Positions 12,690-25,900 of a DNA stretch of 64,000 nucleotides are shown one piece after another. Source of the stretch: Dactylellina haptotyla (Eukaryota; Ascomycota; Orbiliomycetes; Orbiliales; Orbiliaceae); NCBI GenBank assembly GCA_031310005.1, contig CM062379.1:4278001-4342000 (forward strand), given 5' to 3'. The notes beneath the pieces are model-generated. The model worked only from the letters and a program-made list of their open reading frames with translations, ran no database searches and was not told the origin of the DNA. The translations under genes were made by a program, and so were the position numbers. Every line of letters begins with the position of its first letter. The first letter of the stretch is position 1.

Positions 12690-12794
12690 TATTAAAATTT
12701 CATTTTATATTTATTCAATTATAAAAATATAAAATATAATTATTATTATTAAGTAATAAAAAATACAATATATATAGTAAATTTAACCTTTACA
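12690..12794. repeat. TRIM right LTR
   Basis: It starts TATTAAAATTTCATTTTAT, the RIP-mutated form of the left LTR start, and ends AACCTTTACA, where the left LTR reads AACTTTTATA. It is followed by TATAT. Confidence 0.88.
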
Positions 12795-13099
12795 TATATA
12801 AATATAAATAAATAGGAATTTAAAAATAATGTTTTTTTATAATAATATTTTATAAATAAATTTATTAAATAATAATAATAATATATCTTTACTTTAATTT
12901 TTTTAAAAATTCAAATTTATTTGAGAATTTATTTTAAAAATTTAAAAAATAAAGTATTTTTAATAATTTTAATAATATTTTTAACTTTAAGCCATATTTG
13001 TTTTAAAATATTAGGTTTATTATAAAAATAATAATAAATTTTTTTATTAAAAAAATATTTTATAAATTATAAATAAATTTCTTTAAATTATTTATAAAT
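12795..13099 (-). mobile_element. Chromovirus copy 3, piece b
   Basis: Continues the chromovirus homology of piece a (about 24.8-25.1 kb of copy 1) up to the insertion of the 167-bp-LTR element. It ends with the target duplication TAAAT at 13095-13099. Confidence 0.75.
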
Positions 13100-13266
13100 T
13101 ATAAGGATTATGTGTCAGGCCGTACAGGCCAGGTTCACCCGTACCACTCTATATATATATCTACAAAACAAACTCGATATATTATAATTTTAGATCATCA
13201 AATATTAATTTTACAAATTTATACTTATATACAATTAATAATATTATTATAATTAAAACTTCTACA
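13100..13266 (+). repeat. 5' LTR of the 167-bp-LTR element
   Basis: Starts TATAAGGATTATGTGTCAGG and ends AACTTCTACA. The outer 50 bp are hardly mutated and contain the near-palindrome GGCCGTACAGGCC, while the inner end is AT-only. Confidence 0.88.
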
Positions 13267-16200
13267 TATTATTAATATTATTTTTTGATATTTTTGGAAA
13301 ATTTTTATTTATTAGTATTTATTAAATTTTAAAATTTATATTTTTAATAATTATAAAATTTTTAATTTATAAAAAATTTTTTATTATTATATATATTATA
13401 TTATATATTATTATTTAAATCCAATTTTTTATATTTATATAAGTAAAATAATAATAATTTTTTTAATAAAGTATAGGTTTGTAATAAATAATAATAATTA
13501 TTAAAATTAATTTAAATAATTTATGTTTTATTTATATATATAGTTAAAAGTAGACTATATTTTTATAATTTTGTAAAAATTTAATAAAATTTTTAACTAA
13601 AAATTATTCTATTAATTGTAATAGTAATAATTACTATTTTATTTATAAAAAATTATAAATTTTACTATTTTATTTTTAAAATAAAAATATGATATTATTA
13701 AATTTATTATTAAATAATATATATAGTAATTAATATATAATAATATATAGTCTATCCTTACAGGCTTAATAATTTTTATAAAAATAATAAAATTATCAAA
13801 ATTTAATTTTATTTAGATAATTATATATTTATTATATATAAAATAATATATTATTATTAAAAAGTTTTTTAATAAAATTATTTTAATATTATTATAAAAT
13901 TTTTATATTTTAAAAACAATTAATTATAATATTTATATAATTTTTATAGTTATTATATTACCTAAAAAATATTAAATAAAATATTAAAAATTTTTAAAAT
14001 TTTATATTAAAATTTTTTATAGAAAAATATAATTAACTTTATAAAGTTATAGTTAAATTAAAAAAATATTAATTTTAAAAAATATATAGATTTTTAATTA
14101 TAATTATAATAATAATTATTATATTTAAAAATAAAAGTAAATAAATAAAGTGTATAATAATTATAATAAAAATAGTAATAATATACAAATGTATAAAATA
14201 TATAAAATAATAATAAAATATGTTTTAATAAGGTTATATTCAATACAATATTAATAATCCTATACCACTTTATAAATATAAAAATTATTACTAAAATTTT
14301 TATTTTTATTTTAATTTTAATAAAAAGAAAAATTATTATTATTATTTATATTATAATTCTTTACACCATAATATAATTTATATATATAAAATTAATATTA
14401 TTAAAAAATGAATTTTCTTATTATTTATAATAAATAATATATAAATTTAAAATAAATCATTAAATCTTTAAAAATATAATATCATTTATTTTTGATATTA
14501 TTTTTTTAAAATTAAGTTAGAAAATAATTTAATTATATTAATTTATAAGTATTTAAATTAAATTAAATTTTTATTTATTATTTAATTATATATAATTAAT
14601 TATATATAATATATTTATATATTTAATATAATATTAAATCTTCTCTATTAGATTAATTAAAATATTTTAATAATTTTTAAATTAAAATAAATTATTATTA
14701 AAAAAATGATTTTTAATTTTAAAACTTATATTTGATTTTATTATAAATCTTTATATATTTAATAATTTTATTATATTGTTAAAGGTAAATAAAGATTAAA
14801 ATATATTATAAATAAATTTATAATAATAGTTGTATAAAATAATATAATTATAAATAAATTTTTATTAAAATTATTAATTTATTATATTATTAATATAAAA
14901 ATTGGGTTATAAATTAGAAAATAGTGAAAAAGTTATAAAGTAAACTAAAATTTTATATTTTTTTAAAAAAGTATAACTTCTATATAAATTGTATTAAAAA
15001 AAGTATAATATATTATAATTATAGAATTAATTTTTATTAAGAAATTATATTTATTAAAATATATATATATAAATATAATAGATTTATTTAAAATTATTTT
15101 ATTATATAAATAATATATTAATTTTATAAATAAATTACATATAAAGACTAAATATATACTTATAATTATAAATAAAATTATTTATATAAAATAAATATAA
15201 TTTTTAATAAATATTTAAGATATTATATATATTTTATATAATTTATTATAATAATAAAATAAGTTAAATTTTAGTAATAAAATATAAAAATATAAAATAA
15301 ATAATATAAAAAATTTTGTGTTTTAATATATAGAAGTTTTATAAAAAATATAAAATTGAAATAAAAATATTTATTTTATATATAAATAAAATAATATTAT
15401 TAAAAAAATATATGGATATTTTATAAATTAATTATAATTATATTAATTAAAATAGAATTATTAAAGTTTTTAACCAAAAGCAATATTAATAACCTATGTA
15501 ATAAATAATAAATTATTATATATAAATAAATGGGTAAGTTATTATATATCTCATATAAATTATTTTATAAATTTATTAATTATAATAGAATGTATTTATT
15601 TAAATATTTGGTTTATATTACAATTTTTAAAAAAATAGTAAAAGAAATTATTTAATATATATAAAGTATAGAAGGAAATTTTTTAAATTATATAATTATA
15701 ATAAAATAGTATTAAATTTAAAATTTATTTAAATAAATTCTTTTTATTATTAAAATATTATTTTATTAATAATTTTATTTTAATAAATTTTAAAATTATT
15801 TTATTAATAAAAATATTAAAAAAACCCTATACTAATATAGTATTTTTAATTTTGTATTATTAAATTTAATAAATATTAAAATAATATAAAATTTATATAT
15901 AAAATAATTATATAATAAAGATTAAAATTATATTAATTTCTTACTATTAATAAATAATATATAAAATATATTAAATTAGCTAAGTTTTTATAATTATAAT
16001 TTATTTAAATTATTTAAAATAAAGTTATAGAAGAAGAAAATAAATTATTATTAGACTTACAAACAAATAAAACATTTTATAATATAATAAAAATTTATAA
16101 TTATTAATTTTATATATAAATTTTATATTATAATTATTTATTAAGTAATAAGTATTTTATTATTTAAAGAAGAATTATTTATTATAATAATTATAGAAAT

Positions 16201-17460
16201 ATTATTAAATTTTAATTTATTATAATTTTATTAGAAAATTATATCTTTAAATAAATATATTTAATAAATTACTATTATAAAAGAAAATTAAAAATATTAT
16301 TTAAATAATATTTAAATTAAATTTAAAATAATATTAAAAATTATTAAGTTTATAAAATCAAAATAAGTGTTTATATAGAAATATATAAATTTTAAAATTT
16401 TATATAAAGTAAGATTAATTATTAAAAATTATAAATTATATATATAATATTTATTATAAATATATATATTAATTATAAGTTTATATATAATATAGATATT
16501 ATTATTAATGGTTGTTATTTAAAATCTACATATTTATTAATTTAATATTAAAATTATTTTTATATATAATGTTATTATTATTAAAAGGTAGTAATTAGGT
16601 AGTAATTATGTTATTTAAAGATTATAAAATATAAAAAAATAGAAGTATTATTATTCTTTAAGTTTTTATACAGTTTAAAATAAATATTTTATTTTGGAAT
16701 AAAGAATTAAATTTTATGTTATTAAATATAGATTTTTATTCCATATAAAAAAGTATTATTAATATTTATTTCTATATTAGAAAATATAATAATTATTATA
16801 TATATTAATAATTTTAAAATAGTATTATTAAATTTTTATAATTTAAAAATAAAAATAACTTTATAGAGAAATATTTAATTACTAACCTAAAAAAATAAAA
16901 TAATTTTTAAAATTATGAATATAATATAATTAAATTATCAGATTTTTATAAATTAATTAAAAATAATATTATAAAAAAGATTTTTAAATATTTTAATATA
17001 TTGAATCAGAAGATCAAATATATTTTTATAAACCAAAAATATAATTCTTTAAAAATAATATTTAATTTATATAATATAAAATAATAAATTAAATCTTACC
17101 TATATGGTTGTAAAATTAGCCAATATATTAATATATTTATAAAAGAATATTGGAAAATAATAATATAAGTATACTAATATTTAGGAGCATATATAAATAA
17201 ATTTTATATTATAATTATAATAATATTATAAAAATAATTTTTATTAAATTTTAAAATATATAATAATATTAATTAGGTATAAACTTATAAATTAAAAATA
17301 TTATATAAAAGTTAATTTTTAATTATGTGTTTTTATTAGGAAATAATATAATAATTTAGAATATTAAATTATAAAAATAATTATAAAGTTTTTATTAAAA
17401 TAAAAGTTATTATTTTAATTATATTGAAAATAAAGGGATTTAATTAAGAAATTTTTATTA

Positions 17461-17560
17461 ATAATATTTATGAAAATAGAATTAAAAATATTCTTTCCTT
17501 TATTATTTATAATTATATATATAGATAATATTATTATAATTATCATAAATATTATTAATA
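17461..17560 (+). pseudogene. Reverse transcriptase remnant (YIDN motif)
   Basis: In the frame starting at 17461 the sequence reads a hydrophobic run, then IIIYIDNIIII with the motif at 17518-17529. This fits an RT catalytic box whose second Asp became Asn through a RIP-type G->A change. Flanking hydrophobic residues and spacing resemble LTR-retrotransposon RTs. About 400 bp upstream, near 17.10 kb, a LYGCK sequence resembles the LYGLKQ signature of copia RTs but is farther away than usual. Stops occur at RIP-prone codons on both sides. Confidence 0.4.
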
Positions 17561-19240
17561 GAATTTAATAATATTTTAAATATTATAATATTAAATATTT
17601 TTAAATATGTAAATAAATGTTATAATATATTTTTATATTAAAATATTATAATTTTAAATATTTAATAACTAATATAATAATGAAAGTATTATTAAAATTT
17701 TTATAAATTTTATATTTTTAAGATAGGATTATTTTTAAAAATATAAAATTTATTTATAATAATAAATATAAATATATATAAATAAATATATTAATATATA
17801 TTAGTACGAAAAATATTTATAAATTAAAATTATAATAGTTAGACGAATATATTATTAGTATTAATTTATTTTATTATATAATTTTATATATTAATATATA
17901 TATTTAATTAGTAAGTATATAAAAAAATATATAATAATTTATATAATTTATATATTTATTTTTATATATATAAGGTTAATTTTATTATAATATTTATTAA
18001 ATTAAGTAAGAATATAAACGTATTTATAAATTTTTATATTTTAAATATTATAATTATAATTTATATAAATAATGTGTTATTTGTTTTATTAACATTATAG
18101 CCAATTATATTTAAAATATTTTAATATTAAAATTAGTAAATGAAAATTAAAAATAATAATATTGGTATTATTATTTAATTCTTATAATATAATAATAATA
18201 TATTATTTAAGAGGAGGAAATTTATTTAATATTATATTATAAATTATATTAGTTAAAATATTAGTATTATAAATATATGTTTATAAAATAATTATTTAAT
18301 AATATTATAAATTTTTAAATATAATAATAAGTTATAAAAATTATAAATTATATAATTGATATTAAAATTTTTATTGTTTAAAAGTTTAATATTATAATTT
18401 TATAAAATATATATTAATATATAGATTAATAAATAGATGTTAAATAATTAATTTACTCTAAATATAGTTTATATTTATAAGTATATAGGAAATACATTTA
18501 TTTAAATAGGTTATAAGTATTATTATATATATATAATTATTATTATAGTAATATTATAATTAATAATATAAATATATTCATATATTAAAATAAGTATCTT
18601 TTATAAATATAAGAAAATGAAAATAATATTAAACCAAAATAGAAAAATAAGATATATATATAAAATAAAATTAAATTATTTAGTAAAATTAGTAAATAGT
18701 AAAAATTGTGTTTAAAATTTATTATTTTAAAAAAATTGATTATTAAATATATATTTCTATTTTTATTATAAGATTTTAAAAATTGTTATATTAATTTTAG
18801 ATTTATATAATTTTTAAATTAAAAATATAAATTATTATTTTTAATTATAATCTACCATACTAAAATAATAAAAATGTTATTAATTTTATTATATATTAAC
18901 TTTTAAGCTATATATATATATATTATTAATTTTTATTATTTAAATTATATAAAATGTAATTAATAAAGATTATTATTTATAAATTTAATAATATAATAAA
19001 GTTTTTATATTATATTTAGTGTTTTTATTTATTTATGGTTAAATAGTTAAAAGAAATTAATAAGTTTTATAATAAAAATTATATAATTTTAATTTTTTAT
19101 TTTAAATAAAAAAATAATTATTATAATAAATTAATTGTTAATATTATTTTTAATTACTTTAAAGTTAATATTATAAAATTATTATTTTATATATTTTTAA
19201 AATTATATAAATATTATATTAATATTGTTATAAATTGGAG

Positions 19241-19407
19241 TATAAAAATTATATATTAAACTATATAAATTAGGTTTGCTTATACTACTTTATATATATA
19301 TTTACAAAATAGATTTAATATATTATAGTTTTAGATCATTAAATATTATTTTTATAGGCTCATACCTACATACGATCAGTAATACTGCTATAGCTGAAGC
19401 TTCTACA
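19241..19407 (+). repeat. 3' LTR of the 167-bp-LTR element
   Basis: Inner start RIP-mutated (TATAAAAATTATATATTAAA). Outer end well preserved (GCTATAGCTGAAGCTTCTAC near 19388-19406). Length equals the 5' LTR. Confidence 0.88.
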
Positions 19408-19588
19408 TAAATAATTTGTTAAATTTAATATAGATTTTATTAACAATAAATAAATTTAATTATTTTATTTTTAAAATTTATAATTAGATTATAATTTTCC
19501 AATCAATTATATTTTAAAATAAGATTATTATTAATAAAATTAAAAATATTTATTAATAATAAAAATAATATTGTTTTTATATTTGATT
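19408..19588 (-). mobile_element. Chromovirus copy 3, piece c
   Basis: A short strip of chromovirus sequence, collinear with about 25.11-25.28 kb of copy 1, between the TAAAT duplication of the 167-bp-LTR element and the TGATT duplication (19584-19588) of the giant Ty3 element. Confidence 0.75.
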
Positions 19589-19733
19589 TGTTACGATTGT
19601 GGTCACCACCACTATGAGATAGTGATGGTACATACTATATGTAGATAACACACAGTTAGCTAGAAAAGATAATTAATTTATTATTATATATTATATATAG
19701 ATAATGATATTTGTATATACTATAATATTAATA
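19589..19733 (+). repeat. 5' LTR of the giant Ty3 element
   Basis: It starts TGTTACGATTGTGGTCACCA, nearly unmutated, and its inner end is TATAATATTAATA. The 3' LTR shows the reverse pattern. The two align base for base over 145 bp through transitions. Confidence 0.88.
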
Positions 19734-20623
19734 ATTAATAATATTGAATAAACGATTGTTTGCTATAAGTAAGATAATATTTGCATTGTAAAATAAATAT
19801 ACACTGCACCATTTTTTTTTGGTTTAAATTGGTGAGGTGGTGGTGTTGAACTACTGACTTCAGCAACTAATATTATACTATGCGTTATGTGTAAATAGTT
19901 GCAATAAGTGAACTTTTAGAAAAAAACTCCTAACTATAAAATTAATTTTGTGTCTGTGATAAACGTCTGGACTTTTAAATATATAACCAGACTTGGCCTA
20001 AGTAACTCAGTTCGGGTAGGATGGTTGGTGCAAAAGCATATATACTGTACAGTCTGATAAGGGTGTACCCAATAAGGATAGGCAATTAAAACACCAACAC
20101 ATCAGATGCGTTACAGTAGTAACAGTAGCAATCCATATAAAAATCGGAAAGTTGGCGCAGATATTGTAAAATTGATGTGTTAGTAGTAGCAGTAATTGTT
20201 TTTTATAACAAGCTGCAATTGTTAACTTCGATTTTTTTCCTTTCCCCTTCATATCACTTCATTTTTAAAGAATTATAAAAAAAATATTTTATTATTTAAT
20301 ATTTCTAATTATTAATTATTGTAAATACTTAACAAGCTTCAGTACTAATACCTTTATTATTTTATTAAAATATTAAATTTTAGAAATTAACTATATAGTA
20401 ACCAAAACTGGATTTTTTTTACATAATTTTAAACTTTAAAATTATATATATAGTTCAACAATATAAATTCTTAAAAATCTTAAATCCATATATATGATTC
20501 GATAAATTTAACAGCGAAAGTAATTAATAATTATTCTTTAATCTTTAAACCAATATAAATGGTTTGGATAATGAGATAACAAATCAAATACAATAATACA
20601 CCAAAAAAATCCTACCTCGAGTT
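19734..20623 (+). other. 5' leader of the giant Ty3 element, weakly RIP-mutated
   Basis: This stretch keeps far more G and C than its surroundings, especially 19790-20270. No conserved domain is recognised on either strand. An 81-codon frame on the minus strand (20007-20252) is hydrophobic and Cys-containing, has no recognisable motif and runs against the element's sense. The leader ends at the GAGTT target site where chromovirus copy 1 inserted. It probably represents the untranslated leader of the element. Confidence 0.45.
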
Positions 20624-21132
20624 TGTTATACTTTGTACGCTACCCAATGTAATAATACAAATATACAATATTGAGATATATAAAACTCTTTTTTTACTTA
20701 GGATATCTAAATCTTTTTAATAAAAAATATATATAAAATTATAAAATTTTAAAAATAATTTACCTAAAATATATAATAATAATAAAATAAAAATAATTAA
20801 ATATATTAAATTATATTTAAATTAATTAATAAAAATAGGAATATTTTATCAATTTTAAAGATAATTTTATATACAAAAATAATTTAATATACTTATAATA
20901 GATTATAAATTATAATAGATTATAATTTATAATTTATAATTTATAATAAGTAATAATTTATAAAATATATTATATTATAATTTAAAATATTGAATAAATA
21001 GGTGGGCTTTATAGTTAAATATATTAAAAATAATATATATCTATAAATATAAAATATAATAGTAGATTTAAAATAGTATAATATAAAATAAGATATAAAT
21101 ATTTATATTATTAAAATTTATAATTTATAATA
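20624..21132 (-). repeat. Chromovirus copy 1, 3' LTR
   Basis: Its outer end reads TGTTATACTTTGTACGCTAC and is barely mutated. Its inner end (TTATAATTTATAATA) is the fully A/T-converted version of the end that reads GGTCTGTGACA in the other LTR. Confidence 0.9.
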
Positions 21133-22129
21133 TTATTTTTCTTTTTAGAATAAGCTTATATAAATAATTTTATAAAATTTAAAATTTTATATAGATATTA
21201 GTAACTAGGTATAAAGTAATAATATATTATTATTATTTTTATATAGGAATTTAATTTTATATATTATTAATTTTATATTAAAATTAGGTTTATATAAAAT
21301 AATAATTTATATCATAGTATAGAGTTTGTTTTAAAATAAATACTTATTTAATTATGTATATAAAAATATAATAATTAAATTAAAATAATAAAATAAAATT
21401 TAAATTATAAAATATTTTTATGAATATAAGTAATTATATATTTTTAAAAATAATAATACTAGTAGATTATTATATAAAATTATTAATTAAATAGTATCAA
21501 AATCAGACTTACTATATTAAAATATAAAGGAAGTTTTAAATAATTTATAAATTTTATAAAATATAATTTTTTTATATAATAGAATTTTTTAATAAAAATA
21601 TTCTAACTATATTTATTATAATTATAATTATATTTAGAAAATAATTAATAAATTTTTATAATTTTATATTATTAATAAAATTAATTATTTTATAATAGAT
21701 TATATTTTTAATAATTGGATTAAAAATAGATAGAATTATGTAAAATAAAGGATGTTTAAACTCTATTATTTATTAAAATAGTTTAAATTTAAATAAAAAT
21801 AATATATTTATAAAAATGGATTTAATAAAAAAGTAAAATCGACTTTTAAAAAAGAATTTATTATTAAAAATAAAATAAAAATTAAATTTAAAATTATTAT
21901 TAAATAATATTAATTTTTAGTTTTAAATAATAATATTATTTTTAAATAAAAAATTAAACAGATATAATGTATAAACTAAATTTCTTAAATATAATTAATT
22001 AGAAAAGTTTTCTTTATTCAATTATATCTAGATATATTAAATATTATATAGTTTTTCTAGGTCTTCTTTTGGATTATTTATTTAAAAATTTTAATATTTT
22101 TTTCTAAAAATAATTTTAAATTAGTTTTA

Positions 22130-22290
22130 GGGAGATATTACTCTTTAATTTTTATAAATTATTTTATAATCCATAAAATAGTAATTATCTAATTAAATAT
22201 TTATTATTATTATTAAATCTTTTAAAGATTCTTTTAATTTCATATTTTATATAATTTTTATATTTTAATTTTTTATTTTCTAAATTTTTT
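22130..22290 (-). pseudogene. Chromodomain relic of chromovirus copy 1
   Basis: On the minus strand this matches the chromodomain region of copy 2 (50365-50520): the proline-glycine segment near 22.29 kb, then a stretch reading EYLIR, with the following Trp codon lost to RIP. In chromoviruses this domain sits at the C-terminus of integrase and is thought to steer integration into heterochromatin by binding methylated histone H3. Confidence 0.6.
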
Positions 22291-22892
22291 CTTAAGCCTG
22301 GAAAGACTGGTTTTAAAAATAAAATATAAAAAGATTAATAGATTTAGGTAGGTTCTAAGATTTTAAATTTAAAAATATTATTATTAAATTTTTTAATAAT
22401 AGTAAAAAATCTATATTTTTAATAATTTAATTTTTTATTTTATCATTTTTTTTATTTAATATATTTGGTAAATAAATATATTTTATCTCCTTTTTTTAAA
22501 AAAAGTATTTCTATATATTACTGATTATAATAATATAATATATATTTTATTATAAATTAAAAATTTTTTTATAAATTGTTATAAAGATTTTTCATATTTT
22601 TAATATATTTTTTTATTTCCAAAATAATTTTTTTAAATATTATAAAAAATAAGATTATAATAGAATTCCATTTTCTAAATATTTTATAAAATATATACTT
22701 AATAAATAAATATTTAAATATATTATAAATAAATTTAAAATATAGTAATAATTTAATTTAATTATTTTATATTATGTTAAAAAACTTTTATTATATTTTA
22801 ATAATTTGGATAATTTATTTTATGGTTTTATTTATTTAAATATATTTTTATTAACAATATTAATTTTAATATTAATTTAATTTTTAATTAAA

Positions 22893-22951
22893 TTTTAAAA
22901 TTTATTAGTAAATAGTATATTTTTTTTAAAATTTATTAGTAAATAGTATAT
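22893..22951. repeat. 31-bp direct duplication
   Basis: TTTTAAAATTTATTAGTAAA and its continuation occur twice in succession, starting at 22893 and at 22924. Copies 3 and 4 have a single unit at the same place, so this is a duplication specific to copy 1. Confidence 0.8.
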
Positions 22952-25900
22952 TTTTGTTATAAATATATTTAAATTATAATCTATATTAGTTAAAGATTTA
23001 TTTATTATAAATTTGTTTAAATTTTATTATAAATTATTTAAAATTTTATAGTTTTAAAATTATTATTTTATTAAATTTATAAGTAATGATTAAAATTTTA
23101 TTATAAATAATATTTATAAAAAGTCTTTTAAGGAAGATATTTTTATATAAAATTATATAAAATAATTTAAAATAATTTTAAAATATATTATAAAATTATA
23201 ATTTTTATAAGATAAATGTTAGTTAGATTTATTTTAATAATATATATTATAAATTTTAATATATTATTTAATATATTATTATATTTAGAATTAAAAATAA
23301 AATTTAATTAAAAGTTTCTAAATATATTTAATTTTTAAATATTTATAAACTAATATATTATAATATTGTTTAATAAATTATTATTAAAATTTCTTAATAG
23401 GGATATAAAGAAGTTTTTAAAATAAATTTTTTTATTATAAAATAATTTAAAATATTAAAATTTTTAATAATATTTTTATAATAAAATATTTATTATAATT
23501 TTATTTAAATTTTTTGTAAATTAGTTTTCTAATATATAAAAATAAAATTAAAAATTTTATTAATTAAAATAATTATATATTATTTTTTTAAAATTACTCT
23601 TTTATTAGGTTGAACTCTAACTATTAAATCAAATTGTTAATTAATAGTATTAATTTTAGAATTCTTTTTTTATAATATATAATTTTATATTATATTAATT
23701 AATAAGTTTTATTAGTAAACTTATTATTTATTAAAATTTTTAAAAAAAAAAGTAAATAAGGTTTTTATAATTTAAATATATTATAAAAATTTTATTTAAA
23801 AATATATTTTTATATTTTATAAGTTTAAATAATAACTATTATTTCTTTATTATAAATAAAATATTATAATTTAATAATATTAAATTTATAAAAAGGTAAA
23901 TAATAGGATACCATTTTTAAATTAGTTATAATTAATATAAACAAACTTTTAACACAATATTAAAATATTTATTTTAATTTTAATAAATAAATTAAAATTA
24001 TATAATTTAAAAATAAAAACTAAAAAGAATAATTTTTAAATAAATTAAAAATTATATTAAAATATATGTTAATTTTTATTAATTTTAAAAATAATAGATA
24101 TATAATTATATTATTTAATAAATTGTTAATAATAATTATAAAGTTTTAAAAGATTTAAATATTTTAATATTTTAAAATTATAACCATTTTTAAATAATAT
24201 TAATTTTTTAAAATTTATTTTAATTTTTAATTATAATTATAATTTTAAAAATTTATATTTTGTAACTTTAAATTTTATTTTTTTAATTTAATTTTAAAAT
24301 TATATTTATTTAAAATTTTAAAAATAATAATAATATATTATTAGTATTTTTAAAATTTTATTATAAATTAATATATTATTAAAATAAATAATATATATTT
24401 TATTAATATAATTTTTAATATATAATTCATAAAAATTTAAAATAATATAAAAATATTAATTAATTTTATAAATATAATTAAATATTTAAATAAATTATAA
24501 TAATATTTAAATATTATTTTTAAATATTTTAAAATAATTTATAAATTATAATAAGTAATTATAATATTAAATTTAATAAAATGAATAACTCCAATTAACT
24601 AATTTAAAATTTATTAATTTAAGGTAAATTATTATAATCTTTAATTATAATAATATTAAAACTTCAATAATTAATACAAATTTATAATTTTCTATTTTTT
24701 AAAACAAAAAATTAAATATTCTACAAAGATCTTAAAAATAAATATATTTTTTTATAAATTTTTTAATATATTTCCTAAATATTTTAAATTTTTTTATACA
24801 AATGTAAACAAATAAGAATTTTAATATAATATTTTTATAATAATATTTTATAAATAAATTTATTAAATAATAATAGTATATTTTCATTTTTAATTTTTTA
24901 AAAATTTGAATTTATTTAAGTATTTATTTTAAAATTTTCTTAAAAAATATATTTTAAAATTATTTTAATAATTTTAATAATATTTTAGTTTTAAACTATA
25001 TTTATTTAAAATATTAAATTTATTTTGAAAATAATAGTAGATTTCTTTATTAAAAATATTTTATAAATTATAAATAGACTTTTTTAATTATTTATAAATT
25101 ATTTATTAAATTTAGCGTAAGGTTTTATTAGCAATTATAATAAATAAATTTAATTGTTTTATTTTGGAAGCTTATGACTAGATTATAATCTTTTAATTAA
25201 TCATATTTTAAAATAAGGTCATTATTAATAAAATTAAAAATATTAATAATTTATTTTTAAAATATTTATTAATAATAAGAATAATATTAATTTTATATTT
25301 AATTGTTTTTAAAAGCTTTCTCCAAAAATAATAATATTATATATAATACTTCTAAAATAATAATATTATATATATATTTTTAAATTATATAAAAGATTAT
25401 ATTTTTAATATATTTTTTAAAATATATATAATTTTTATTTTATTATTTGTAAAAGTTTATATAAGATTTATTAATAATATAAAATATTTAAAAATATTAT
25501 TTTTAATTTAATTAAAAATTTTATTAAATTTTTTTAATAAAATTAAAATTAGATAATTTAACATATATTATTATTTAAAACTTTTTAATTTAAAATATTA
25601 TATTATTTAATATTATTAAATTTTATATTATTAATAATATTCTTTATTTTTCTTATTTTTGAAGGTTAGATAATATACTTATTATAATTAAAATATTTTA
25701 TTAATAATTTTAAATATAAAATTTTAAATTTTTTATAATAAAATTGTTATTTGTAATTTAAATAATTTTTATAGGTATATAGTTTTAGAAACTTTTTTAA
25801 TATATTATAAAAATAATATTAATCCATTTTTGTATATAATTAATATAAGTATAAAAATTTTTATTATAAAATAATAATTAAAAATTTTAAATTATAAAAT

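Larger units (their letters stand above)
12058..12794. mobile_element. TRIM-like miniature LTR element
   Basis: A 737-bp insertion in chromovirus copy 3, absent from the homologous places in copies 1 (near 24.81 kb) and 4 (near 62.13 kb). It has 106- and 105-bp direct terminal repeats that begin TGTTGAGG and end CCTTTACA once RIP transitions are allowed for, and a perfect 5-bp duplication, TATAT, on both sides. The 526-bp interior is AT-rich and has no frame. This structure (short LTRs, no coding capacity, total under 1 kb) fits a terminal-repeat retrotransposon in miniature. A GGG tract next to the left LTR, read on the minus strand, could be a polypurine tract, which would make the sense minus. 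Confidence 0.85.
13100..19407 (+). mobile_element. LTR retrotransposon with 167-bp LTRs
   Basis: A 6.3-kb element with two 167-bp LTRs beginning TGTA and ending TACA (RIP-corrected) and a perfect target duplication TAAAT at 13095-13099 and 19408-19412. Two further copies lie at 56375-58127 and 63393-64000 on the minus strand. The less-mutated copy at 63.56 kb has a short purine run, read as GAATTAGGG, directly before the LTR, which fits a polypurine tract and a plus sense here. An RT-like YIDN motif near 17.52 kb is also on the plus strand. Gag, protease and integrase could not be recognised, and whether it is Ty1/copia or Ty3 is unresolved. The distance from the RT motif to the 3' LTR (about 1.7 kb) favours copia order. 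Confidence 0.85.

Noticed and set aside
20007-20252. Minus-strand 81-codon hydrophobic, Cys-containing frame as a small gene
   Set aside because: It lies antisense in the leader of the giant Ty3 element, has no recognisable motif, and is open mainly because this stretch escaped RIP.
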